64,000 nt of DNA, from assembly GCA_015061945.1 (NCBI GenBank), contig SUVP01000006.1:62001-126000 (forward strand), in the 5' to 3' direction. The position numbers and the translations under genes are program-made. This document shows, one piece after another, positions 36,410-44,554 of the stretch; the first letter of the stretch is position 1, and the number at the start of each line of letters is the position of its first letter. The stretch is from Opitutales bacterium. GTDB lineage: Bacteria; Verrucomicrobiota; Verrucomicrobiia; Opitutales; Intestinicryptomonadaceae. A model generated the notes under the pieces. That model saw only the letters and a list, made by a program, of their open reading frames with translations. It did not search any database and was not told the DNA's origin.

Positions 36410-37190
36410 TTTGCGATTGTTCTTCTGCACGCATTTTGCGGGCGTATTCTGAAATATCTGGGATTGTTTTTATTCTCGCACCATTTGCCAATCGTTCCAT
36501 ATATGGATCGGGCTTGCGGGTGAGGTCGAATGGTTCATCGGGAATATCGTCATCATCAAAATCGAGTTCATCGATTGGGTCGATATCATCAAAGAGCATT
36601 GATATTCTTCTTGCTTCGTCGATAAGCAATTCAATAGGTCTTGATACTTCAAACTTTTTATTGACATATTCTGTCATCATTGGATAGCGGAGTTTTTCGT
36701 ATCTCGACTTCAAATCTTCAACATCTTTATTTGAAATATTTGAACGTCTTGAAAGCAAGAGGCAATCGGAGAAGTGTGCGAGAGCGTCGGCATACGGCAT
36801 ACACTCACGAGGATATTTTAAGATTGTTGCACAGTCGAGAACGCCCCAAATGCGAGCAAGTTTCACATATCCGCAATCGACAGTCTTCTTAAATTCTTCG
36901 ATTTCATCGGCGAGATTTTTTGTAGAATCGGCGATATAAAAAACGTGTGTGAATCTATTTGCATCGAGTTGCGAGATTTTTTCGCGTGCGTCGTCGTCGT
37001 CTGAATAATTGATAAATCCAGCGTTTTGTGCCGATGCTATTCTTTTGTCGAATTGAGTTTTTTCTTCGTTGTTTGATATAAACACTCCGCAAAAATCATC
37101 GTCATTCAATGCTTTTTCAATGATGCTCGCACAAACTCCACATCTACCAGATGTCGCCGAGCCGATAATAAAATATGCTGGTATGCTCAT
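36396..37190 (-). CDS. CobW/G3E-like protein with degenerate P-loop, unknown function
   Basis: 264 residues. The N-terminus (FIIGSATSGRCGVCASIIEKAL) occupies the place of a P-loop but lacks the GxxGxGK[ST] lysine. The middle (KLARIWGVLDCATILKYP ... YADALAHFSDCLLLSRRSNISN) resembles G3E/CobW GTPases, where the same region reads like 'D-A..., Q-x-A-x-A-D-x-x-x-L-N-K-x-D'. The NKxD guanine motif is also lost (SRRS). A very acidic stretch follows (DFDDDDIPDEPFDL) and the C-terminus is basic. It lies one base after aroC and overlaps hisC, so it is part of this amino-acid unit. A sensor or scaffold derived from a metallochaperone GTPase is possible; function is unknown. Confidence 0.6.
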   Translation of the reverse strand: MSIPAYFIIGSATSGRCGVCASIIEKALNDDDFCGVFISNNEEKTQFDKRIASAQNAGFINYSDDDDAREKISQLDANRFTHVFYIADSTKNLADEIEEFKKTVDCGYVKLARIWGVLDCATILKYPRECMPYADALAHFSDCLLLSRRSNISNKDVEDLKSRYEKLRYPMMTEYVNKKFEVSRPIELLIDEARRISMLFDDIDPIDELDFDDDDIPDEPFDLTRKPDPYMERLANGARIKTIPDISEYARKMRAEEQSQNEKV

Positions 37191-37191
37191 A

Positions 37192-38268
37192 TTAAATCCT
37201 TGCGGTACGTTGGATTAGCAGTGTGTCGGCACAGACGAGGGCTGCCATTGCTTCGACAATCGGAACTGCACGAGGAAGTACACATGGGTCATGGCGACCT
37301 TTTCCGACAACCGTAGTTTCTTTCAATTCTCTTGAAAGTGTTTTTTGTTCTTTTGCGATTGTTGCAGTTGGCTTAAATGCAACTCTAAATTCAACTGGTC
37401 TCGATGTTGTCATTCCTCCGAGAACTCCGCCAGCGTTGTTTGTGAGAGTCGTTGGTTTGCCATTTTCGTCGAGTGCAAAAATATCGTTATGTTGCGAGCC
37501 GAACATTCTTGTAGATGCAAATCCACTACCAATTTCAAAGCCTTTTGACGCTGGTATAGAAAGCATTGCTTTTGCAAGTTCTGCTTCAAATCTATCGAAC
37601 ACAGGTTCGCCCAAGCCAGCAGGGAGACCTTCTATGCGACAGCGAATCACACCGCCCAAGCTATCGCCTTCTGCTTTTGCTTTCTTGATAAATTCTTCCA
37701 TCTTTGCAGATGTTTGTACATGCGGGCAACGCACAGGACTTGATTCTATTTCTTCTTGCGTTGGCGTATCTTTTCGCAATGGCATCGAGATTGCGTGTAC
37801 GCTTTCAACCCATGCAGTAATTTTCACATTGTCGCCCAAGAATTTTTTTGCGACAGCACCTGCGGCGACTCGCCCGATAGTTTCGCGTGCAGAGCTTCTT
37901 CCGCCACCACGATAATCACGCAGACCATATTTCATATCGTATGTAAAATCGGCATGAGACGGACGCCAGCACTTTGCAATTTCATCGTAATCTTGCGAGT
38001 GTTGGTCTTTATTTTTTACAACTATGCAAATCGGTGTTCCGAGTGTTTTGCCTTCAAACACGCCAGAGAGAATCTCGCACTGGTCGGTTTCGTTGCGTTG
38101 TGTTGTGAGTGCATTTTGTCCTGGACGGCGTTTGTCTAAATCGCGTTGTATTTCTTCTTGCGTTATTTCGAGCATAGACGGGCAACCATCGATTATGCAA
38201 CCGACAGCGTTGCCATGACTTTCACCAAAAGTGGATACACGAAAAATTTTTCCAAAAATACTACCCAT
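37192..38268 (-). CDS. aroC: Chorismate synthase
   Basis: Last step of the shikimate pathway, converting EPSP to chorismate with reduced FMN. 358 residues from MGSIFGKIFRVSTFGESHG. Signatures: GESHG (His18), CPSMLEITQEEIQRDLDKRRPG, DYRGGGRSSARETIGRVAAGA, and the C-terminal RHDPCVLPRAVPIVEAMAA. Twelve residues of in-frame upstream sequence are excluded because a promoter overlaps them. It leads a tight unit with a CobW-like gene, hisC and hisB. The promoter ends 7 bases before the ATG. Confidence 0.96.
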   Translation of the reverse strand: MGSIFGKIFRVSTFGESHGNAVGCIIDGCPSMLEITQEEIQRDLDKRRPGQNALTTQRNETDQCEILSGVFEGKTLGTPICIVVKNKDQHSQDYDEIAKCWRPSHADFTYDMKYGLRDYRGGGRSSARETIGRVAAGAVAKKFLGDNVKITAWVESVHAISMPLRKDTPTQEEIESSPVRCPHVQTSAKMEEFIKKAKAEGDSLGGVIRCRIEGLPAGLGEPVFDRFEAELAKAMLSIPASKGFEIGSGFASTRMFGSQHNDIFALDENGKPTTLTNNAGGVLGGMTTSRPVEFRVAFKPTATIAKEQKTLSRELKETTVVGKGRHDPCVLPRAVPIVEAMAALVCADTLLIQRTARI

Positions 38269-38275
38269 ACTACAT

Positions 38276-38304
38276 ATAACATACCAATTATCGCATTGTT
38301 TCAA
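38276..38304 (-). promoter_or_regulatory. Candidate promoter of aroC (leaderless type)
   Basis: Minus-strand -35 TTGAAA (38304-38299), 17-bp spacer, -10 TGTTAT (38281-38276), with only 7 bases to the aroC ATG at 38268. Confidence 0.5.
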
Positions 38305-38375
38305 GAAAATATAGCTATTTTACACGATTGTTTTTTGTTGCAAGAGTCTCTTTGTTTGTACAAATTTTTTCTCGT

Positions 38376-39209
38376 ATGAAGAAACTAATCTTATTGTTGG
38401 CGATGTCGGCATTGCTTTTTGTCGGGACATCGGTAAATGCAAACTCGAATAAATCGGCTCCTCGCAAAATTGCAGTACAGATGTATTCATTAAATAGATT
38501 CACTCTTGAGGAAGCTATTGAAAAGCTCAAGCCACTTGGAATTGACGCAATCGAATGCTATCGTGGGCAACGTTTGAGTAAGAAGTTCCCGAAGGCAAAA
38601 GTTGGTCCAGATCTAAATGCAGAAGAACGTGCATATATGAAAAAGCTTATCAGCGATGCTGGAATGAAAATGGTCAGCTTTGGCGTCATTAGTGTCCGTA
38701 AATATAGTGGCGAAGAAATTGAACCTATTTTCAAATTTGTAAAAGAAATGGGCGGAGAAAGAATCTTGACTGAATCGGCTGTGTACTTCTTGCCGATGTG
38801 GGATAAGATGGCTGAAAAATATGGAATCCAAGTATTGCTTCACCACCACGCAACAACAGATTATCCATATTGGGATACAGACTTTTTCAAAAAGCACGCT
38901 TCAGGATTTAAGAATATAAAATATAATCCAGACCCTGGACACTGGGCTCGTTCTGGTATCGACCCTGTTAAAGCTTTGAAAGAAGTTGCAGGGTATGTCG
39001 CAGGTATTCACTTCAAAGACCAACGTGAATTTGGTAATATCAAGAATCAGCCAGCACCATTTGGCAAAGGTGTTCTCGATGTTAAAGGTATGCTTGCAGA
39101 GCTCGATAAACAGGGATTTGACGGCTATTATGTTATCGAATACGAAGACAACTGGTTGAATAATATTCCAGAAATTAAGGAATGTGCAGAGTATCTCCGC
39201 AAAAACTAA
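38376..39209 (+). CDS. Secreted sugar-phosphate isomerase/epimerase-like TIM barrel protein
   Basis: 277 residues with signal peptide (MKKLILLLAMSALLFVGTSVNA). The body is an AP endonuclease 2 / xylose isomerase-like barrel: KIAVQMYSLNRFTLEEAIEKL, GIDAIECYRGQRLSKKFP, ILTESAVYFLPMWDKM, VLLHHHATTDYP, KYNPDPGHWARSG, AGIHFKDQRE and YYVIEYEDN. Metal ligands typical of the fold (Glu, Asp/His, His, Glu) are plausible at ESAV, DPGHW, HFKD and EYED. Export of an isomerase-like protein is unusual outside Bacteroidota/Verrucomicrobiota, where such proteins accompany 3-keto-sugar enzymes. Alternative: a cytoplasmic protein wrongly predicted as exported, but the signal is strong. The ATG at 38376 is used rather than the earlier in-frame start at 38328. 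Confidence 0.75.
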   Translation: MKKLILLLAMSALLFVGTSVNANSNKSAPRKIAVQMYSLNRFTLEEAIEKLKPLGIDAIECYRGQRLSKKFPKAKVGPDLNAEERAYMKKLISDAGMKMVSFGVISVRKYSGEEIEPIFKFVKEMGGERILTESAVYFLPMWDKMAEKYGIQVLLHHHATTDYPYWDTDFFKKHASGFKNIKYNPDPGHWARSGIDPVKALKEVAGYVAGIHFKDQREFGNIKNQPAPFGKGVLDVKGMLAELDKQGFDGYYVIEYEDNWLNNIPEIKECAEYLRKN

Positions 39210-39231
39210 TCAGATTTAAAATTGAAAAAAT

Positions 39232-39269
39232 GACGCCAAATTTACATCAAAATTGGCGTCGTTTTTTTT
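39232..39269. terminator. Bidirectional intrinsic terminator
   Basis: Stem GACGCCAA / TTGGCGTC with A-rich left and eight T on the right. It serves the isomerase-like gene and the purine permease gene, whose stop codon it touches. Confidence 0.85.
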
Positions 39270-40596
39270 AGTGCATAAAGGCGATAAATAAGCACATAAT
39301 CGCAAAGACAAACCATGTTGCCGGATTTATTTCTCGCACACGGTTTGTTGTTGTACGCATAAGTACAAACGATATTATCCCCATCGCAAAACCTTCCGTT
39401 ATTTTGAATGACAGTGCCGTGATTAACATACACGAGATTGCTGGGATAAGCTCTGAAAGGTCGTTAAAATTGAGTTCTCGCAAACCTTGAGTCATTAAAA
39501 TACCGACCATAACAAGAGCTGGTGCAGTTGCTATTGCTGGTACCGACGCAATTATCGGAGAGAAGAAAAGTGCCAAAAGAAAGAATATCGCAACTGTCGT
39601 CGGCACGAGTCCAGTGCGTCCGCCAGCTTCAATTCCCGACGCTGATTCAACGTATGCACCTGTTGTGGATGTCCCGAGCAACGCACCTGAAATTGTCGCA
39701 CAAGCGTCAGCTGTAAAAGCACGTCCAATTTTTTCCATTTTTCCGCTTTCATTCATTAAACCTGTTCTGCGTCCGAGTGCGATAACTGTTGCGAGGGTAT
39801 CGAACATATCGAGAATCAAAAGTATCAAAATAATTGGCAAGGCTTTGTTGAAATCTCTGAATGGATATGCGAAATCGAGCTTAAGGAAAGTGTCTGAAAT
39901 TCCATGAGGCAATGAAAATATTGTATCTGGAATTTTTGCTAATTTTTCGCCGTTAGAGTCGACAGCAAAGTATGAAATAATTGTTAGTACTCCAATCGAA
40001 AGAATTATAGCTGGTTTAAATTTTTTAACCATCATCACCGCAGTTAATGCTATCCCAAAAAGTGTGAGCATACATTCGGGTGAGGTTAGGTTGCCAGCTG
40101 TAACAAGCGTGTTGGCGTCGCTTACAATTATTTTTGAACTTTGTAATCCGAAGAATGCAATGAATATACCAATACCCGCTTGTAGCCCAATTTGCAAGGC
40201 ACGAGGGACGCCTTTGATAAATTTTTCTCGCAAACCAGTGATTGAAATCAGCAGAAAAAATATTCCGTTGTAAAAAACTAACGCAAGTGCTTCTTGCCAT
40301 TTAATGCCCATTCCCAAGCATACGATAATCGCAAAGTAAGCGTTTGTTCCCATTGCTGGTGCGAGTGCGATTGGAAGATTCGCAAACAGTGCCATAAACA
40401 AACAACCGAGAGCCGATGCGAGAGCTGTTACTGTAACAAGCGACGCTTTGTCCATTCCTGTCGCCGACAAAATAGCTGGGTTGACCGCAAGTATGTACGA
40501 CATTGTCGCAAAGGTCGTCAAGCCTGCCATTAGTTCAATCGACACAGATGTTTTGTGTTGTTTGAGTTTAAATATTTTTTCGATAAAATTTTGCAT
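39268..40596 (-). CDS. NCS2 family purine (adenine/guanine/hypoxanthine) permease
   Basis: 442 residues with about 12-14 hydrophobic segments. Family motifs of the AzgA-like COG2252 branch: AGLTTFATMSYILAVNP (24-40), LAPAMGTNAYF (78-88), LDMFDTLATVIALGR and STTGAYVESASGIEAGGRTG. It imports purine bases with protons. It begins 4 bases after yifB and is probably co-transcribed with it. It ends at a shared terminator. Exact base specificity cannot be told. Confidence 0.9.
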   Translation of the reverse strand: MQNFIEKIFKLKQHKTSVSIELMAGLTTFATMSYILAVNPAILSATGMDKASLVTVTALASALGCLFMALFANLPIALAPAMGTNAYFAIIVCLGMGIKWQEALALVFYNGIFFLLISITGLREKFIKGVPRALQIGLQAGIGIFIAFFGLQSSKIIVSDANTLVTAGNLTSPECMLTLFGIALTAVMMVKKFKPAIILSIGVLTIISYFAVDSNGEKLAKIPDTIFSLPHGISDTFLKLDFAYPFRDFNKALPIILILLILDMFDTLATVIALGRRTGLMNESGKMEKIGRAFTADACATISGALLGTSTTGAYVESASGIEAGGRTGLVPTTVAIFFLLALFFSPIIASVPAIATAPALVMVGILMTQGLRELNFNDLSELIPAISCMLITALSFKITEGFAMGIISFVLMRTTTNRVREINPATWFVFAIMCLFIAFMH

Positions 40597-40600
40597 AAAA

Positions 40601-42136
40601 TTAAATTCCTCTATCTAAAGACCGATAATTTATTGCTTCAAGCAAATGTTGGGTTTGGATTTTTTCAGATGCGTCGAGATCGGCAATCGTCCGTGATACT
40701 TTTAAAATTCTATCCCACGCACGAGCCGAAAGATTTAATTCTTCCATTGCCGACGACAAAAGCGAGGCTTGTTCGTCATCAAGAGCACAATATTTTCTGA
40801 TTTCAGAAGTCTCCATATTCGCATTTGTTTTTGCAGTGCGTGGAGAGTTTGCAAAGCGTTCTTCCTGAATTTTTCGGGCTTGTACAACTCTCTTTCTTAT
40901 TTCTGCAGACGGCTCACCGGCACTTGCTTTCCGCAAATCTTCGACAGGCAACGCCGATGCTTCAACGTGAATATCGATTCTATCGAGTAATGGTCCAGAA
41001 AGGCGAGCACGATAATTTTGTACTTGTTGTGGCGTGCATCTGCACTTGTGGCGAGGGTCTCCCAAATATCCGCATTTACAAGGATTCATTGCACCAACGA
41101 GCATAAATTTACACGGATATGTAATCTTGCCAGCTGCTCTCGAAATTGTGATTTTCCCGTCTTCAATTGGTTGGCGAAGATTATCGAGAATTGAGCCGAA
41201 CTCTGGGAGTTCATCGAGAAATAATACGCCATTGTGTGCGAGCGAAACTTCGCCAGGTTTTGGGTTTGGCCCACCGCCTGAAAGCCCGACTTTACTTATC
41301 GAGTGGTGCGGTGCTCTAAATGGACGGCGGAAGCACTTGTTGTCTCCCGATTGCGTCAAGCCCGACGCCGAGTAAATTCCCAAAATTTCAAGATATTCTT
41401 CGAGCGACGGTGTCGGCATAATCGATGGAATGCGTTTTGCAATCATACTTTTCCCTGAGCCTGGAGGACCCACCATAAGTAGATTGTGTCCGCCCGCAAC
41501 GGCAACTTCAACAGCACGTCTGACAGCGTATTGACCTTTTACATCGGCAAAATCGGGCATTGAAGATTCATCAAATTCTTTGCGAAATGGCGAGTCTTTT
41601 GGCGATATTGGCTGAAGATTATTTTGTCCGTTAAAGAAGTCGACCAACTCGCGTAAATTTCTTGCAGAATAAACTTCGATTCCTTCGACAAGCGACGCTT
41701 CTAACGCAGAATCGGGTGGAAGAATAACGCCACGCATTTTTTTTGAACGTGCTAAAAGTGCAAGCGATACGCCACCGCAAATTGTCCGCAATTCGCCCGA
41801 AAGACTCAATTCTCCAGCGATAATAAAATCGTTCAGTTTCGACGCATCCATATTACCAGTCGATGCGATAATTCCGAGTGAGATTGGCAAATCGTAAATA
41901 GGACCTTCTTTTTTAATGTCTCCAGGTGCGAGGTTGACAGTCATTTTTGTCAGAGGCATTGTGAAGCCACTGTTTGCCATTGCCGACGACACTCTGTTGA
42001 GCGATTCCTTCACTGCGACATCTGGCAAGCCGACAATAAATGTGCGTGGCTCTCCACGTTCGCCTGAATTAACTTCTACTTCGACAGGCAATGCTTCAAC
42101 GCCTAACAACGCACCCGATTTTACTTTCGATAACAT
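40601..42136 (-). CDS. YifB/ComM family Mg-chelatase-like AAA+ ATPase
   Basis: 511 residues. N-terminal Lon-like ChlI fold ([20 protein letters not shown]), central AAA+ module with Walker [12 protein letters not shown] (about 220) and Walker [12 protein letters not shown], and C-terminal Mg_chelatase_C segment ([23 protein letters not shown] ... [12 protein letters not shown]). ComM in transformable bacteria is a hexameric helicase that extends heteroduplex branches during natural transformation; other members have unknown roles. No other competence gene is visible here. Four bases separate it from the purine permease gene. Confidence 0.93.
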   Translation of the reverse strand: MLSKVKSGALLGVEALPVEVEVNSGERGEPRTFIVGLPDVAVKESLNRVSSAMANSGFTMPLTKMTVNLAPGDIKKEGPIYDLPISLGIIASTGNMDASKLNDFIIAGELSLSGELRTICGGVSLALLARSKKMRGVILPPDSALEASLVEGIEVYSARNLRELVDFFNGQNNLQPISPKDSPFRKEFDESSMPDFADVKGQYAVRRAVEVAVAGGHNLLMVGPPGSGKSMIAKRIPSIMPTPSLEEYLEILGIYSASGLTQSGDNKCFRRPFRAPHHSISKVGLSGGGPNPKPGEVSLAHNGVLFLDELPEFGSILDNLRQPIEDGKITISRAAGKITYPCKFMLVGAMNPCKCGYLGDPRHKCRCTPQQVQNYRARLSGPLLDRIDIHVEASALPVEDLRKASAGEPSAEIRKRVVQARKIQEERFANSPRTAKTNANMETSEIRKYCALDDEQASLLSSAMEELNLSARAWDRILKVSRTIADLDASEKIQTQHLLEAINYRSLDRGI

Positions 42137-42214
42137 TCTTACATTCTTTCTAATAAAAAATATATCTTCAAGATTATTTTAAAACTGCGAAAAAATCTTG
42201 AATGCACAAATTCA

Positions 42215-42220
42215 TATAAT
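42215..42220 (+). promoter_or_regulatory. Candidate -10 box of the cinA-like gene
   Basis: A perfect TATAAT ends 3 bases before the ATG at 42224 and 12 bases before the ATG at 42233. No good -35 is seen. Transcription would start downstream of the first ATG, which supports 42233 as the real start. Confidence 0.5.
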
Positions 42221-42223
42221 ACG

Positions 42224-42733
42224 ATGTTTTTTATGGAAAATCCCAGTTTGACAGAAAAGGCAAAACGCATTGTTGAAATATTTACTCGACGTGGAAAAAA
42301 GATATGCGTTGCGGAATCTTGTACAGGTGGGCTTGTTGCGTCGTCGATTGTTTCTATTAGTGGTGCAAGTGCAGTATTTTTAGGTTCTGCAGTTTGTTAT
42401 TGCGACGAAGCAAAAATGAAAATTTTGTCGGTTAAAAAAGAAATTCTCGAAAAATATTATGCCGAAAGTTTGCAGTGTGCACAAGCAATGGCACACGGTG
42501 CAATCTCGATTTTTAATGCCGATTATGCAATTGCTACAACTGGATTTCTCGATGCAAATGTAGCACCAAAACCAGCAGATTTAGCTGGTAAAGTTTTTGT
42601 CTGTCTTTGCAAAAAAGATGATTTTGGAAATTTAAATTTTGAGTGCGATGAACTTTTATTGGATACATCGTGTCAAAGAAATGTAAACCGTGCAAAAGTC
42701 GCCGAGAGGGCATTAGATATGCTTTTGCGTTAA
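42224..42733 (+). CDS. CinA C-terminal domain protein (nicotinamide-nucleotide amidase)
   Basis: 169 residues covering only the CinA C-terminal (PncC) domain, which deamidates nicotinamide mononucleotide to nicotinate mononucleotide in NAD salvage. Motifs: CVAESCTGGLVASSIVSISGAS near the start, GSAVCYCDEAK, YAESLQCAQAMAHGA, and IATTGFLDAN in place of the usual ATTG(I/V)AGP, so the GP-containing loop diverges. The product may start at the second methionine (MENPSLTEKAKRIVE, 42233), given the -10 box. sppA follows within 20 bases. Confidence 0.85.
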   Translation: MFFMENPSLTEKAKRIVEIFTRRGKKICVAESCTGGLVASSIVSISGASAVFLGSAVCYCDEAKMKILSVKKEILEKYYAESLQCAQAMAHGAISIFNADYAIATTGFLDANVAPKPADLAGKVFVCLCKKDDFGNLNFECDELLLDTSCQRNVNRAKVAERALDMLLR

Positions 42734-42749
42734 AAAAATGGATTAAAAA

Positions 42750-44510
42750 ATGTTAAGAACTATTGTATCTTTCTTCTCTAATTTCACTGCGACATTGCTT
42801 GCATTGTTCGTGTTTTTTTTCGTCTTGCCGATAGCACTGCTTGTCGCAATCGGTGTAAACTCAACGCAGAATATTGACAAGGCTCCAGCAACGTCTGATT
42901 TTTCGACGCTTGTAATAAATTTATCTGAACAAATCGAGGAATCGGGCAAGGCACAAAACGCTTTTGTAGATTATGTAAATGGCGAAACTATTTTAACGCC
43001 ACGTTCAATTTGTGCACGAATAAACAAGGCTTCGGGCGATTCTTCAAACAAAGCGATTTTCATTTGTGGTTCGTTTGAAGGTTTAGTTTCTACACTTTCA
43101 TACGCACAGATTTCAGAATTACGCAACGCATTAGAAAGCTATGTCAAATCGGGGAAATCGATTGTTGCGTATCTTGAAAATCCGTCGATGCGTGATTATT
43201 ATTTGGTGAGTTGTGCGACAAAAATTTATTTAAATCCGTTCGGAAGTCTTGATTTTAAGGGGATTGGCGGGAATTCTGTTTTCTTTGGTAATGCACTAAA
43301 AAAGTATGGTATAGATGCAACCGTTGTGAAAGTTGGTAAACTAAAAAGTTTTGGCGAAATGTTTACATCTGACAAAATGTCGAAAGCTGTTCGTGAAAAT
43401 TATACTCAACTTTTGGATTCAATTTGGGGAACTATTGTTGAGAAAATTGCGAAGTCTCGAAAGGTGCCTGTCGATAAGCTTAAATCTATTGCGTCAGAAA
43501 AAGCGATGCTCACATCGAGGGAATCTTTAGAATTTAAGCTTGTCGATAAGCTCGCATACAAAGATGAAGTTATTGCAGAAATGCAAAAGCTTGTCGGTAA
43601 GCAAAAATTTACTTTTGCACAGGCGTCAATTATCGATTATCCCGAAGACGTGGTTATAAATCCGCCTTCAAAAATTGCACTGATTTATATGAATGGCGAT
43701 ATTGTCGAAACGGCGACAAAACCCGATTCAATCGACTCTACTACATACTGCAAGTTGATACGTTCAATACGCAATTCAAAGGAATACAGCGGTGCTGTTG
43801 TTCGTATAAATAGTGGAGGTGGCAGTGCGTATGCGTCGGAATTGATACGTCGTGAGCTCGAACTTTTGGCGAAAAAAATGCCTGTTGTAATCTCGATTGG
43901 TGGAACTACTGCAAGCGGTGGATATTGGATTGCAACTGCTGGAAAAGAAATTGTAGCCGATGCAGAAAGCATAACGGGTTCAATCGGAGTATTTGCGTTG
44001 ATGTTTTCGGCTCAAAAATTTGCAGGCGATTTTGGTATAACTTTTGATTCAGTGAAAACCGCACCAATGGCTGATATCGGGACTCTTTCACGTTCTCCAA
44101 GCTCTCTTGAAATCGAAAGAATACAAAAACATATAGATGATGTTTACGAAAAATTTGTCGAGCTTGTCGCAAAGTCGAGAAAACTCCCACTCGAAAAAGT
44201 TTTAACATTTGCCGATGGTAGAATTTTTTCAGGGGCGACCGCAAAAGAACTTAAGCTTGTCGATTCAATCGGTGGTTTGGAGTATGCGATTGAGCGAGTC
44301 AAAAAGCTGGGAGCTATGAAAAATTCAGCCATAGATGAACTTCCCAAAAGAGATGCGTTTGTCGAGCTTGTCGAAAAAATTGCACCAGCTGTCGGTGGAG
44401 AATTTGCAAAATCAAAATTCATAAAATCAATAATAGAGACAGCCGAAAAGACAAAAGAACTCAAGTCGGGTGCGTATGCTCGTGTTCCGTTTGATTTCCA
44501 AATAAAATAG
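42750..44510 (+). CDS. sppA: Signal peptide peptidase SppA, 67K type
   Basis: Membrane-anchored Ser-Lys protease that degrades cleaved signal peptides. 586 residues with one N-terminal membrane helix (about 12-35) and two tandem S49 domains, the Gram-negative long form (E. coli 618). Catalytic Lys199 is in GKLKSFGEMFTS of the first domain, and Ser389 in GTTASGGYWIA of the second. DSVKTAPMADIGTLSRSPS and DGRIFSGATAKEL are typical. It lies in a plus-strand run cinA-like, sppA, acyl-CoA synthetase; gaps are short. Confidence 0.95.
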   Translation: MLRTIVSFFSNFTATLLALFVFFFVLPIALLVAIGVNSTQNIDKAPATSDFSTLVINLSEQIEESGKAQNAFVDYVNGETILTPRSICARINKASGDSSNKAIFICGSFEGLVSTLSYAQISELRNALESYVKSGKSIVAYLENPSMRDYYLVSCATKIYLNPFGSLDFKGIGGNSVFFGNALKKYGIDATVVKVGKLKSFGEMFTSDKMSKAVRENYTQLLDSIWGTIVEKIAKSRKVPVDKLKSIASEKAMLTSRESLEFKLVDKLAYKDEVIAEMQKLVGKQKFTFAQASIIDYPEDVVINPPSKIALIYMNGDIVETATKPDSIDSTTYCKLIRSIRNSKEYSGAVVRINSGGGSAYASELIRRELELLAKKMPVVISIGGTTASGGYWIATAGKEIVADAESITGSIGVFALMFSAQKFAGDFGITFDSVKTAPMADIGTLSRSPSSLEIERIQKHIDDVYEKFVELVAKSRKLPLEKVLTFADGRIFSGATAKELKLVDSIGGLEYAIERVKKLGAMKNSAIDELPKRDAFVELVEKIAPAVGGEFAKSKFIKSIIETAEKTKELKSGAYARVPFDFQIK

Positions 44511-44519
44511 GCAAAAATA

Positions 44520-44547
44520 TTGACACCATTTAACTTTAACTTAGAAA
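44520..44547 (+). promoter_or_regulatory. Candidate promoter of the acyl-CoA/ACP synthetase gene (leaderless type)
   Basis: -35 TTGACA (44520-44525), 16-bp spacer, -10 TAGAAA (44542-44547), then 7 bases to the ATG at 44555. Confidence 0.5.
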
Positions 44548-44554
44548 TTTAATT

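Noticed and set aside
40601-42136. Reading the YifB/ComM protein as a magnesium chelatase subunit
   Set aside because: N-terminal Lon-like ChlI domain and the order of motifs fit YifB/ComM; no chlorophyll or cobalamin biosynthesis gene is near.
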